DNA of 64,000 nt from Ottelia alismoides (lineage: Eukaryota > Streptophyta > Magnoliopsida > Alismatales > Hydrocharitaceae), in the NCBI GenBank assembly GCA_037367405.1, contig JAZKJV010010627.1, positions 1,178,001-1,242,000 of the forward strand, in the 5' to 3' direction. The position numbers were made by a program, and so were the translations under genes. Shown in pieces: positions 9,828 through 20,446 of this stretch (positions are counted from its first letter, which is position 1; the number at the start of each line of letters is the position of its first letter). Below the pieces are notes generated by a model. That model did no database searches, had not been told where the DNA came from, and saw nothing but the letters and a program-made list of their open reading frames with translations.

Positions 9828-12445
9828 GTCAGAATTCCTCAGCCATGGCGGCAAACAATGGCCGCGGATTTCATCAACAGGGCTGTGGACGTGGACCTCG
9901 TGGAAGGAGTGGTCGTACTAGGCCAACATGCACATATTGCCACCGAGTCGGACATAATGAAGACACATGCTATTCGAAGCACGGATTCCCTGCATCTGCA
10001 CGAGCCGCTGAGCAGATAGAGCCACCATCTGCTGCTACCTTGGATCAACGATTTGATGATCTAGTTGCCCGCCTCAGGGGCATTATCCCACCATCTAGTC
10101 CAGCACCGACTACAGAGAGTCATACTGATGCTGCTGCTTCTGCCTCTACATCTACTAGTACTTCAGGTAGTACACTTGCACTCCACAGTAGTAGATCTGA
10201 TACATTGCCATGGATCATGGACTCGGGCGCTACACATCATCTATGTGGCGACCAGAGTCTACTTACAGGATACACTCATATCCCTCCAGGACGGACAGTA
10301 GTGATTGCCAATGGCACGCACTCCCCTATCACGGGTCAGGGGGAGATTAGATTGACATCTTCTATGCAGCTTAAGAATGTCCTACATGCACCGCATTTCT
10401 CTATGAATCTGTTGTCAATTAGTCAGATTACGAAGGATCTCCATTGTCGAGCTATTTTTGATCCATCTTCTTTGATTTTTCAGGACATCCGTACGTGCAA
10501 CGTGATTGGTCATGGCTATGAGCAAGGAGGCCTTTACCGTCTGAACCAGACCCCATTTGTCGGAACCACATCTTCTCCTGCTGGACAAGTATCTCCTCTC
10601 CTGTGGCATCTGCGTTTTGGTCATTTACCGCTTCAGAAGTTGTGTCGGGTTCTACCCTATGGTCTCTCTCACACACCTATCCAGTGTGAGGCATGTCAGT
10701 TTGGAAAGCATCACAGGTCGTCATTTCCCAGTCGTCCAGGTCGGAGTAGTAACTCCAAATTTGAGTTGTTTCATATAGATGTCTGGGGTCCGACTCGTGT
10801 GCCTGATCATCAGGGACACAGGTTTTATATTGTCTTTGTGGATGATTTCTCGAGAGTGTCATGGGTGTTTCTTATGAAAAATAAATCTGAAGCAGGAAAT
10901 ATTATTATCCATTTTCTAAATGAAATTCAGAATGTTTTCTCCACATCTGTCAAACTTGTACGAAGTGATAATGCTTTAGAGTTATGCACCCACACTTTGG
11001 CCAATTACTACTCCTCAAAAGGGATTATTCACCAAACCTCTTGTGCACATACATCTCAACAAAATGGGATTGCTGAAAGAAAACACCGTCATCTTCTTGA
11101 TGTCACAAGATCCCTTCTTATACAGAGTAATGCTCCCTACTCCTACTGGGGTGATGCAGTTCTTACTGCATGTTACCTAATCAACCGTATGCCCTCATCC
11201 GTCTTGAATGAACAAATTCCCTTTTCACTCATTTATCCAGACAAGGATTTGTTCGTTCTTACTCCTCGTGTGTTTGGGTCAGTCGCATTCGTCCATCAGT
11301 TGTCGCCTGGTACTGACAAGCTCTCTCCTAGGGCTGTCAAGTGTGTCTTTGTGGGGTACTCCAGAACTCAAAAGGGGTACAAGTGTTTTGATCCTGTACG
11401 TCGGCGGTATATGATCAGTGCAGATGTTACATTTTTTGAATCTGTTATGTACTTTTCAGAATCTGGAAACATGCAGCTACCACCTATATCTCCTGATGCC
11501 GTATTAATGGCACCACCACCACCATTGCCACAAACAACACCACCGTCACCACCACCGCCACCACCACCGCCACCGCTAGTATCCCCGCTACCATTCCATT
11601 ACACCCGCAGGCCTCCTCCAGCACATGGTCCTGACCCGTCAACTAGCTCGCCTATGGTATGTAATGAAAATATTAATGTTGATGGATCTGACGACATTTC
11701 TCAGCAGGATGTATTACAGGAGCATGGTGAGAACACAGATGATCTGGATGTTCCAATTGCTCTACGCAGGCCGAAGAGAAGCTGTGCCAAATATCCATTA
11801 TCAGCAGCAGTGTCTTTTGAGAGGCTATCTGGAGACTTCAGGACGTTTGCATTGGCACTTTCAGCTACAGACATTCCACGGAATCATTATGATGCTTTGC
11901 AGGATGCTAGATGGCGGCGAGCTATGGAAGAAGAAATGGCGGCACTTCAGTCCAGAGGAACCTGGAGTTTGGTTCCTATACCTCCAGATGTCAGCCCGGT
12001 GAGTTGCAAATGGGTGTTTACAGTGAAGCACAATGCAGATGGTTCCATTGACAGGTACAAGGCACGCCTGGTTGCACGGGGCTTCATACAGACATATGGG
12101 GTAGATTACCTTGACACATTCTCCCCTGTGGCGCGTCATTCCACTCTACGAATCCTGTTATCAGTTGCAGTTGCTAGAGACTGGCCACTTTATCAACTGG
12201 ACATGAAGAATGCATTTCTGTATGGCGACTTGCAGGAGGAAGTCTATATGCAACAACCACCTGGTTTTGCTGTTGAGGGGGGTGTCCCAAGGTTTGCAGA
12301 TTACATAAGGTCATCTATGGCCTTAAGCAGAGCCCCAGAGCATGGTTTCAAAAGCTTTCAGACCTCTTTGAGAAACAAGGATATAAACGCTCCAATGCTG
12401 ATCATTCCTTGTTTGTACAGAAGACGGCTAGAGGTATCATTGTAA
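9824..12445 (+). pseudogene. copia gag-pol: zinc knuckle, protease, integrase, reverse transcriptase N-terminus
   Basis: An 873-codon open frame. In order: zinc knuckle CTYCHRVGHNEDTC (about residues 36-49), protease with the DSGATHH active site (about 132), GAG-pre-integrase LLWHLRFGHL and CEACQFGKHH (about 260-300), integrase core with HIDVWG, RSDNA and AERKHR giving the D-D-E triad, a proline-rich linker (about residues 560-595), and the copia reverse transcriptase start (CKWVFTVKHNADGSIDRYKA, LDMKNAFLYGDL). After PPGFAVEGG the frame goes wrong at a run of six G (12277-12282) and soon ends; one G lost from seven would explain it. There is no ATG at its 5' end: it opens from the overlap with the gag frame. 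Confidence 0.9.
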
Positions 12446-13407
12446 TCATGGTTTATGTTGATGATATCTTGATTACAGGTGATGATGAGCAGGGCATTAA
12501 GCAGGCAAAGGAAAGGCTGGGGACCGAATTTGTCACCAAGGACTTGGGAGTCCTTAGATACTTTCTGGGCCTGGAGTTTGCTAGAAATCCATATGGATTA
12601 GTAATGTCACAGAGGAAGTATGTTACAGATCTATTGACTGAGACAGGTATGCTAGGGTGTCGACCTGCTACGACACCAATGGATCCTAGTATGGAGCTCT
12701 ATGATGATGACACAGAAGAGGTGGACAAGAGAAGGTACAGAGAACTGGTAGGCAAACTACTGTATGTCACGATCACTAGACCTGATATATCATTTGCAGT
12801 GAGTCGTGTGAGCCAGTTCATGGAGCAACCACGTCAGGCCCATATGGATGCAATACACATGATTCTGAGATATTTAAAATCATCTCCAGGTGCAGGCTTG
12901 CTATTCAAGAAAGGAAAGGAGATCTCTATCACGGCATATGCTGATGCAGACTATGCAGGATGCCCCAAGGACAGGAAGTCCACATCAGGATTTGCAGTCT
13001 ATGTTGGGGATGCTCTAGTTTCGTGGAGAAGCAAGAAACAGACAGTGGTAGCTAGATCCAGTGCTGAATCCGAATACAGGGCAATGGCCCAGGCTAGCAC
13101 AGAAATGATGTGGGTGAAATCTTTACTTGCAGATCTATGTATTGATATACCTCTTCCTATGATGTTGGAGTGTGACAATCATGCCGCCTTGTTCATTGCA
13201 AATAACCCAGCTTTTCATGAGAGGACCAAGCACATTGAGGTTGACTGTCACTACATACGTGACATGGTTCAGAAGGGGTTCATTGCTACATCTCATGTCA
13301 CATCAGAGAATCAGACTGCTGATATTTTCACCAAGGCATTACTTCGAGGCCCATTCCAGAAGTGTACGTCCAAGCTGAGCATGATTGATATCTATGCTCC
13401 ATCTTGA
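12409..13407 (+). pseudogene. copia reverse transcriptase C-terminus and RNase H
   Basis: The continuation of pol in another frame. It holds the catalytic YVDD of the reverse transcriptase (MVYVDDILITGDD, about residues 14-27), and RNase H with ADADYAGCPKDRKSTSGF and SSAESEYRAMA. It stops at TGA 13405-13407, next to the polypurine tract, as in intact copia elements. Read in this frame, the homologous protein begins upstream at about 12283; the ATG at 12409 is only the first Met of the track. Confidence 0.9.
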
Positions 13408-13414
13408 GGGGGAG
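13404..13414 (+). promoter_or_regulatory. copia polypurine tract
   Basis: TTGAGGGGGAG directly before the 3' LTR; the purine run GAGGGGGAG would prime plus-strand synthesis. It overlaps the pol stop codon. Confidence 0.9.
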
Positions 13415-13557
13415 TGTTGACGCATTTATATTAACTGTACCTCTTTGTTATTTTATTTTTCTGTTATCCTCTTTATGTAATTTACCCATAGGCTACTCTC
13501 CTATATAAGAGAGCCTAGGGCTTATGGAATAGAACAAGTCATTTGGTTTTCCCAACA
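13415..13557 (+). repeat. 3' LTR of the copia element
   Basis: 143 bp, TG...CA, differing from the 5' LTR at two positions (TTACTCAT/TTACCCAT and CTCCCCTA/CTCTCCTA). It is followed by the duplicated CATAT and resumption of the gypsy LTR. Confidence 0.95.
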
Positions 13558-15711
13558 CATATCGGTCCTTTAAACTTGATAGCTCCATCCACTAACTTCT
13601 TGAATGCAACAAATAGAAGGGAACCCCGGGATTGGTAACGACATACATCAACCTATGGATGGTACACCTCGACCATCATGCTGCGAGCTTGAGTCAAGGT
13701 AAATTCTATGAAAACGAGCTTGTTTTAGCCGTGCCATTCATATATCACCAAATGACTGCAGTAAAGGAATGCGACCTATACATATAAGTTTGTACTGTAC
13801 TAGTTTTGGTGGGAAGAAGGAATGAAGGCTTCTAGCGATTAGGTAACTTCTCCATAGTAGGATGGATTAGGTAACCATCACAAACCATGACATGTACTAG
13901 TCTTTCTTTATATGTATTTTTTAGAAACTGTTTGTACAATTATGCTTAATATACTTTAATTTCTCGGGTGACCTTCAAAACAACTCAATGCCCACACCTT
14001 GCCATTTGAAGTCCAGAATATAATTTACCTCTAAGTTTGTGTCTCTTTAATTTTTTATGGAGACAGGAGGATAATGGTAGTGGGATACTCCAAACTGAAT
14101 TCATTCATAATCCGATAATCTGATATCCTAAACAGTGGTTCAACAATCCCTTTATAGAGAAAAGTGGATTATAAAAAAATAAAACAAAAAAATAATAAGG
14201 TAATATGTGATCAGTGACTGAAAATCTTCGTAATCAATCCTTTAAGTATGAATCCTAACTATGGATCACTATTGAATCAGGTTGTCAACAAAGGACGTAG
14301 ATCTGTACACTCAACCACATAAATAACTTAGAAAGAAATGAGTAATCAAGGAAGGAAAGATGATGGTTAGTCAACGATGATGGATAATTAAGAGTGCCGG
14401 TCACGGTGACCCTTACACTTGACTGTGCGAGGGTGCGGTGACCCTCAACTGGGCAGAAGATTGGATGCCCAGTTAGGGCAGCGACTGTCAAGTGCGTGGG
14501 TCTAGGATCCCAGTCCTTTGTACGGTTTTCACGTGAGCTCGCGTTGTTTTTACACTTTATTGGGATCCGGATTTTTGACTAGTTCTGTTGACCCTGTTTC
14601 AGTAGGGTGCCTAGGCTGGAGGGCTTTTGGTTTTGTTTTTCGAGCTCTGTTTGTCCGTACTGGTCTGACCGATTTTCTGGAACGACTTAGTCTGGAAAGT
14701 CTCTCCCATCCCTCTCAGGGCCGTAGTTATGGAGTAGGCCTAGCCTTCTACTGTACTTCCACTTAGAGGGCGAGACTGAAGAGTCTCTTAGAAGACTTCC
14801 TCACCGTTTGAGTTTTGATCATTGTTTCGGCAATAGGTCCTGGCAATGAGTTACTATTGAAAGTTGATTACAGCTGAGCTGAGTTACAATTGAAAATGGG
14901 TTACAGTTGAGCTTGGTACATAAATTATCAATCATCATCAATCATCAATCATTGACATTTAATCATATCTTATAACTACTATTATAGATGTCAGGAGAAG
15001 CTAGTGGACGTGTTGGGAACTTAGTTAGGATGCATTATACTCCACCGCATGCCTATGCAGGCACCCCAACCCTAAGGTATTCTTCATGCTTTAGAGTCAT
15101 AGTGTGAGGTCACACTCAGACCAAGATTCCACTCGGCTTGAGAATTTGATATAGACAAAGATCAGACCAAAGACTCATCATCTATAATCCTGAGATCCAT
15201 CAATTGAGTTATAATGAAAAAAAAATAACCTTCATATGAATCATATAATTAATATATGAAAATGCTATATATGGAAAGTTACGAGGTGATGGGTGAATGG
15301 GGGATGCTTATACAGAATAACTTGAAACCAATTTCTATACAAGTAGCTTGTTAAATTTAAATGTCAAACCCTATCTACTTGCTTCCTTTTGAAGCCACTG
15401 AAATATCTGTTTTATATTCTAATAAATCTTGATTGTACCAATATTTGTTGACATTTATCTTGTTCCTATCATGTATAGCAGACAAGGCACCTGCATCATA
15501 GTAGATTGACAGTTGGGCGCTGAGCTTCCACACAACTTCTGTTATGATACACATGTTATAGATTTTGTAAAAGATAATGTAAATGATTTTATTTCTCGTC
15601 TATATTTTGGGATACATGTATATAATGCAGTTTCTTCTATTACATTTAATTATATATGGAAATTAATGAATATGAATTGGTGACACACTGTTGTTTCTAT
15701 GGTTGATTAGT

Positions 15712-16592
15712 TACATTGCTAATGTCTTTTCAAAACGCGAACATTTTTCCCTCGTTTCAGTAACCTAATGCTATTAATTACGAATGTAATATTACGAGTG
15801 CTGTCTAAACGAGTAACTCGAATCCGCGAGTTTCACAAAAGCCCCCAAGAACCATCACAACCTTGTTATAGGCAAGGCATGCACAAAAGGAGAACTTCGA
15901 GGCGACAATTAGGAGCATTCTTCACAAAAGGGGTGGCAATCGTGTGATGCTTGCTTGTTTTGAGCAGGTAAGGTTCACACAACTTTATGCACATACATTC
16001 TTTACGTATTGTTGGAGGGGTTGTACCAGAGAGTGGCATAGCAGGACATCATGAGAGGTATTGTATGGTGCATAGATGTTGGAGGTAGTAGAACCAAGGA
16101 CGAGGTTATATGTGAGGTATGATGGTATGAAGTAGCGATAGTGGTGACAACATTCTATCTACCCATTAAATCCTATTTGAAAAGAAAGAGGTTGGATAGG
16201 TTTGATGTCTAAACTGGGATTGGGCCTATTTTGATCTTCGTGTTTAATGTTTGTGCACATTTTAAGTAAAAAAGAAAATATTAAGGGTCCAACTCCACCA
16301 CCATCTTACTCCCACTTTTTTTATTTATTTTTAGGTCCAATAAGAAGGGACACATTTTACAATTCCATTCCAAATAGCAAAAAGGCATGTGTTGTTAAAC
16401 ACGAATAAAAAAAGATGGCTGAGAAAAGAAAAAGGAAGAATACGTGAGGAAAACTAATCTAAAATAGTCCGAAAATGGTTGGGATTGAAAAAAAGGCGAG
16501 AGAAAAAAATAGAGAAAGAGTATGATGATTGCAAAAAGACAGAAAAAGTAGATGGAGTTTGTTAAAGGATCATTTATCGAGAGGTTTTTGTA
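15712..16592 (+). other. intergenic DNA with one unidentified coding-like segment
   Basis: No retroelement end or known gene is recognised. At 15871-15966 one frame lacks stops and reads KENFEATIRSILHKRGGNRV then MLACFEQ before a plausible splice donor (CAG/GTAAGG), preceded by an in-frame stop. I do not recognise the peptide. The rest is AT-rich with an A-rich tract near 16390-16520. Confidence 0.3.
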
Positions 16593-16600
16593 CTCGTGTG

Positions 16601-18062
16601 CATGGACGGATCTAGAGGAGGGCATGGAGGGACACATGCCTCCCCTAGATTTTAGGTAATCTTCCATTATTATTGCTATATATGTTAAATATATAGTGTT
16701 AATTTGATTTTTATATACTAATCTAATTTATAACATAAAAAAAGTTAAAAATGGTAACACCATGATCTATTTCTATAATTTTCTCATTCTCGCTCTTTCA
16801 TCTGCGAAGATCGTTCCCCACATATTCTCTTTACACTCTCGATAAAAAAGAGTGTATCTAACTTTACTTTATGATTCTATTCTTTATAATTTCTCTATTT
16901 GATGTCATCTAAATATGTTTGAGTTTATATCGATTGTGTACTACTATTTTAATAACCTATTTAATTTTTGAAGCTTTATTTATTGGAGAAAGTTTCAAAA
17001 TCTTACTACAATATATAATTATCTAAAATTTTATCACTACGACAAACTACAATTGAAGTAATAAATAATGGAACCGAAAATAATTAGCTATCGATTATCT
17101 CTATTGTCACGAACTTTTGTTGTCACAAAGTATGAGATATTTTATTTATAAATTTGTCTGACATTATGTACAATATATTATCTATAATTAGAGTAGTAGT
17201 AACAAACATATCATTTCCACAACTCTTTATTTAGCCTACATTTAATAATGAATGTTATATGACGATAATCTATAGTAAAAAAACTTGTTAATATAGTTAT
17301 AAATCCGATGTCCTAGATCATTGTTGCAACATTTTTTTTATAATGCTATATTAATAGAAAGCATGGCCTCAAATTTCAGCGAAATTCGGTCGAATTTCTG
17401 TCGAATATCGGTATCCAGTCGAAATCGAAATTCGACCGAATTGATCGAAATATGGGGGTCCTAGTACAAAAAATGACCGAAATGATCGAAATTTCGATCG
17501 AAATTTGACCGAAATTCTGTTTTGTTCGTCACCGAAATGGTGACCGAAACCGACATTTAAGGCCTTGCTAGAAAGTACTTCTACACTATATATTAAGCTA
17601 ATCTAATCTATATTCAACTTAATTTAAAAAGGAAAATGTTGCTTTACCACACCATATACTTGACTTGTGGCAATGAAATTTACCACAACATTGACCAAAA
17701 AAAATCATCTGGCTTTAACAATGTAAATTTTGTTGTTGCAAGCTAAAAAAACCATCATCACACTTGATTTATTTTGAGTCTATGAATTTTGATTTATTTG
17801 ATGTCCATATTATATATATGTATGTATGCATGTATGTATGCATGCAATTAGAATGGGGCGGTTTTCCAAAAAAAAGGAAGCCCAAATCTCTTACATGTGT
17901 CTCATTCGCATAAAGCTAAAAAATAATGAAGTTCAATCAAATTATATCATTTTTTACAGCGTCATAATTATTCTACTTGTCAGTTAGTAATAGAATAATC
18001 AACATATAAATGATTCTTTTAGTTTTTGCCCCCTCTATAAAAAGTTTCTGGCTACGTCCCTG
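16601..18062. mobile_element. non-autonomous hAT-type DNA transposon
   Basis: A 1,462-bp segment flanked by the 8-bp duplication CTCGTGTG (16593-16600 and 18063-18070). Its ends are imperfect inverted repeats: left CATGGACGGATCTAGA, right (reverse complement) CAGGGACGTAGCCAGA, 12 of 16 matching. An 8-bp duplication and CAGGG-type ends fit the hAT superfamily. The interior is AT-rich with no transposase ORF, so it is a deletion derivative or MITE-like member. Confidence 0.7.
17362..17568. mobile_element. 207-bp MITE nested in the hAT-type element
   Basis: The ends are inverted repeats (CATGGCCTCAAATTTC on the left; GCAAGGCCTTAAATGTC as reverse complement on the right), flanked by TAGAAAG on both sides (17355-17361 and 17569-17575). 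The interior is packed with CGAAATTTCGGTCGAAAT-like palindromic words. A 7-bp duplication does not settle the superfamily; one base may have been lost from an 8-bp hAT-type site. Confidence 0.65.
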
Positions 18063-18070
18063 CTCGTGTG

Positions 18071-19415
18071 CTTGGCTTAGAGTCTTCATATGGGTCATGC
18101 TTGTCTTAATCCCATGGCAGAGGTTTGATATAGAGAAATCCACAGGAACTCTTAAATAGAGATCACTATCGGAGTTAATGTATGAGAAATATCAATGTTA
18201 TAGGTGACAAGAGCCATTTCAGAAATTTCATGAGGAAACCTTATTTAGATATACATATGGTGGAGGCTCTCACATAGGTATTCAGAGGAGTGGCCCACTT
18301 CAGTTTCCACATGTAGAGTAGCTTAGACCAGACAAATACAGTTGTAGATTTCCTACATCGCCATCATGGGAAGATGTAGTAGAGTTTGAGAGTTGTATTT
18401 CAGATGGTATTTGGCTTGTGTCTGTTGAGTGATATTGTCTAGGTTGAGCATTTTGTACTCTAGGTTTAGGGGGAGTTTGTAGAGGATTGCCCAATTGATT
18501 TGACTTGGAATTTAGTTACACCTCATGTATTCATTTAAAAAACTAATACAATGTCCAACCATTTGTGACTTCTCACCCTGTTTTCACCCAGTTCCTCTGG
18601 AGAAGGCCATAAATTATTTTTTTTGTTCTTTATTATGCACTTGTATTTTATATTTCACAGTAGGGAGATGCATTACCTTTACTTAGTCATCTGTTTATGG
18701 TAAGAGAGAATGCACTTGTGGATTGATTGTTATGGCTGTGACATTCTTCTCCAGTGACCTGGACTTAAGATCTTGGGATACTAATTGGAATAGTGAAATA
18801 AACATTGATTATTTACTACTTCGTAGTTTTGACGTTTGTACGGTAAACTCTTGTCAATATATCTTTGTTGTAGCTTTTGATCCATATAGCAATCCATATA
18901 CATTATATGCTATTGTTTTACACCGTTATATAGCCCTCTTAGGCTCATGCAGTTATTGTTGCTTTAAATTTTCATCATGTTCTGCGGAGAGAGTAAGTCG
19001 AGGCAGTAGCTCTATAGACTACTAGTCCTTCGCCTTCTTGAGAATGGTTTAGTAGAGAAGATGTGCTTGTACACTTGTTCGTTTTTACCTTTTAATGAAC
19101 GTTCCACTGATTGGTTTAGAATCTCATTATGTTTTATGAGGAACTTGGTCTTTTTTACAAACTTAATTGTTGCTTCTTTCGACTAAATGGTAATTGTGGT
19201 TATCTTGTGGTATTATTGGGCATCTATTTTTTGGGGGTGGGGTAGTTCACATTCCAGCTTAGTTGTTATCTCCGTTCAAGAAATCATTATACATGTATAA
19301 TTTGCTTGTCTTACTAGATCTTTTTTACTAATGTTGATGTTTATAAAAGGTGATATTCTTGATGGTTCTTGCGGGCAGGTGAATATTACATCAGTCACTT
19401 GTTTCTTTTTTGCAG
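18071..19415 (+). other. upstream intron/intergenic DNA of the CENH3-like gene
   Basis: No transposon ends or clear coding exon. A short candidate exon at 18664-18699 (REMHYLYLVICL) lies between an acceptor (TTTCACAG/TAG) and a donor (GTAAGA). It could correspond to the REIT...W stretch of CENH3, but only R-E and W fit and I do not rely on it. A purine-rich GGTTTAGGGGGAGT at about 18462-18475 resembles an LTR-element polypurine tract, without a recognisable LTR. Confidence 0.3.
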
Positions 19416-19491
19416 GCAGCAGAGGATTACCTTATTCACCTCTTTGAGAATGCCAATTTGTGTGCCATACATGCCAAACGTGTTACTTTGA
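19416..19491 (+). CDS. CENH3: CENH3-like histone H3, penultimate exon
   Basis: A 76-bp exon between a strong acceptor (TTTCTTTTTTGCAG) and a consensus donor (A/GTAAGT). It encodes [20 protein letters not shown] then KRVTL, the end of helix 2, loop 2 and start of helix 3 of the histone H3 fold. The AAED and VTL residues are like plant CENH3 rather than canonical H3 (usually AAEAYL and VTI). CENH3 replaces H3 in centromeric nucleosomes and founds the kinetochore. The exon ends with the first base of a Met codon, completed exactly by the exon at 22127. The 5' exons were not found, so an intact gene is not proven; a retained 3' fragment or pseudogene is possible. Confidence 0.75.
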
Positions 19492-19746
19492 GTAAGTTGG
19501 ATTTAGTTGATATTCTTGATTAATATTGTTGATATATTTTTCAGCAAATAGGTACATATATAACCCTGTTTAGAATGACAATCATAATGACTTTCATACC
19601 TCTCAGACTACTTTCTATCCCATATACCCATCTGTTGGTTAAGATCATTGTTACAATGCACAAGTTATCATGCATGGTTAGTTCATATCTCAAATTCCAT
19701 TCACGGTCTAAGATTAACAAAAAAATCTACACCGAGTAACCATCTT

Positions 19747-20446
19747 TGTTGATAATACCTTGAATCCTTCTATCCAATTTGTTTTCGGATTCGGACCATA
19801 TTAGTATTGAGATCTATATCCTATTTGTATTGGATATTGGATCCTATTTGTATTGGGATTTGGATCTAACTTCTATTATGATTAGAAGGATTCATTTATA
19901 GAAGGAAAACTCATATTGGACTTTCTTCCAGCATATTTAGAGAGATCCGCTATCTCCACCAAGAACATAAACTAATTATAGGTGCAGTATTAGAACAAGG
20001 GAAAATCAAAAGCAAAATAAACGAAATCAATCATAAGGATATCTGCCGTGTATGGAACCATGACATTGGAAGATGAATTGCTGAAAGAGGAAGATAAGGA
20101 CAAAATCATCGCAATGGCTCAAAGATTATATTATTCGAAGATTACATACTCACTGTCATGGATTCAACGAATTTTGAAGATAGATGGTTTCTTGATTCTG
20201 GTTTTTCTTATCAAATGACCCCTCACAAAGATTGCTGATCTGCATACGAGAACGTTAATGGAAGAAATATCACCACCGGGAACAACGTGCCTTGCAAAGT
20301 TACTACATTGGTTCTGAAAAATCATGATGCATGATGGGAAGGTGAGGATTGTTTCAGAAGTTACATCATGTTCTAGACTCGAAGAAGAATCTGATATCCC
20401 TGGGAATATGGACTCTGAAGGATATATAGCTACAATGTTGTAGGAT
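19747..20446 (+). mobile_element. copia fragment (probable LTR piece, gag end, protease)
   Basis: The part at 20150-20446 translates in broken frames to RWFLDSGFSYQMTPHKD (DSG protease site with the HMTPHRDWF-like context of copia) and KKNLISLGIW (the gag-protease linker pattern L-K-K-N-L-I-S-L-G). The upstream part begins TGTTGATAATACC and may be an LTR. The zinc knuckle, integrase and downstream pol are absent, and the fragment ends where the L1 sequence begins. Confidence 0.65.

Larger units (their letters stand above)
8542..13557 (+). mobile_element. complete Ty1/copia retrotransposon, 5,016 bp, recently inserted
   Basis: The element is bounded by 143-bp LTRs that begin TGTTGACGC and end CCCAACA, and by a 5-bp target duplication CATAT (8537-8541 and 13558-13562). 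The empty site is visible in the left gypsy LTR near 565. It has a PBS complementary to initiator tRNA-Met, a gag-pol region in copia order (gag, protease, integrase, reverse transcriptase, RNase H) and a polypurine tract. The LTRs differ at 2 of 143 positions, so insertion is recent compared with its surroundings. One stop codon and two frameshifts prevent a full polyprotein. Confidence 0.95.
7878..15711 (+). repeat. right (3') LTR of the gypsy chromovirus, interrupted by a copia element
   Basis: This matches 1-2978 from AAGTTAAAATTC to TTGATTAGT. Removing the copia element with its duplicated CATAT and an 80-bp tandem duplication leaves about 2.73 kb, nearly identical in length to the left copy without its MITE. 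It confirms that 1-15711 is one gypsy insertion with two later, independent insertions. Confidence 0.85.

Noticed and set aside
9824..9830. Programmed frameshift between copia gag and pol
   Set aside because: The break lies before the zinc knuckle, copia elements usually use one frame, and two other lesions are present; mutation is more likely.
16030..16070. Possible CENH3 exon resembling the R-P-G-T-V-A-L-R-E-I-R-K segment
   Set aside because: Only a gapped nucleotide resemblance (AGTGGCAT, ATCA); the frame contains a stop and the continuation does not fit.
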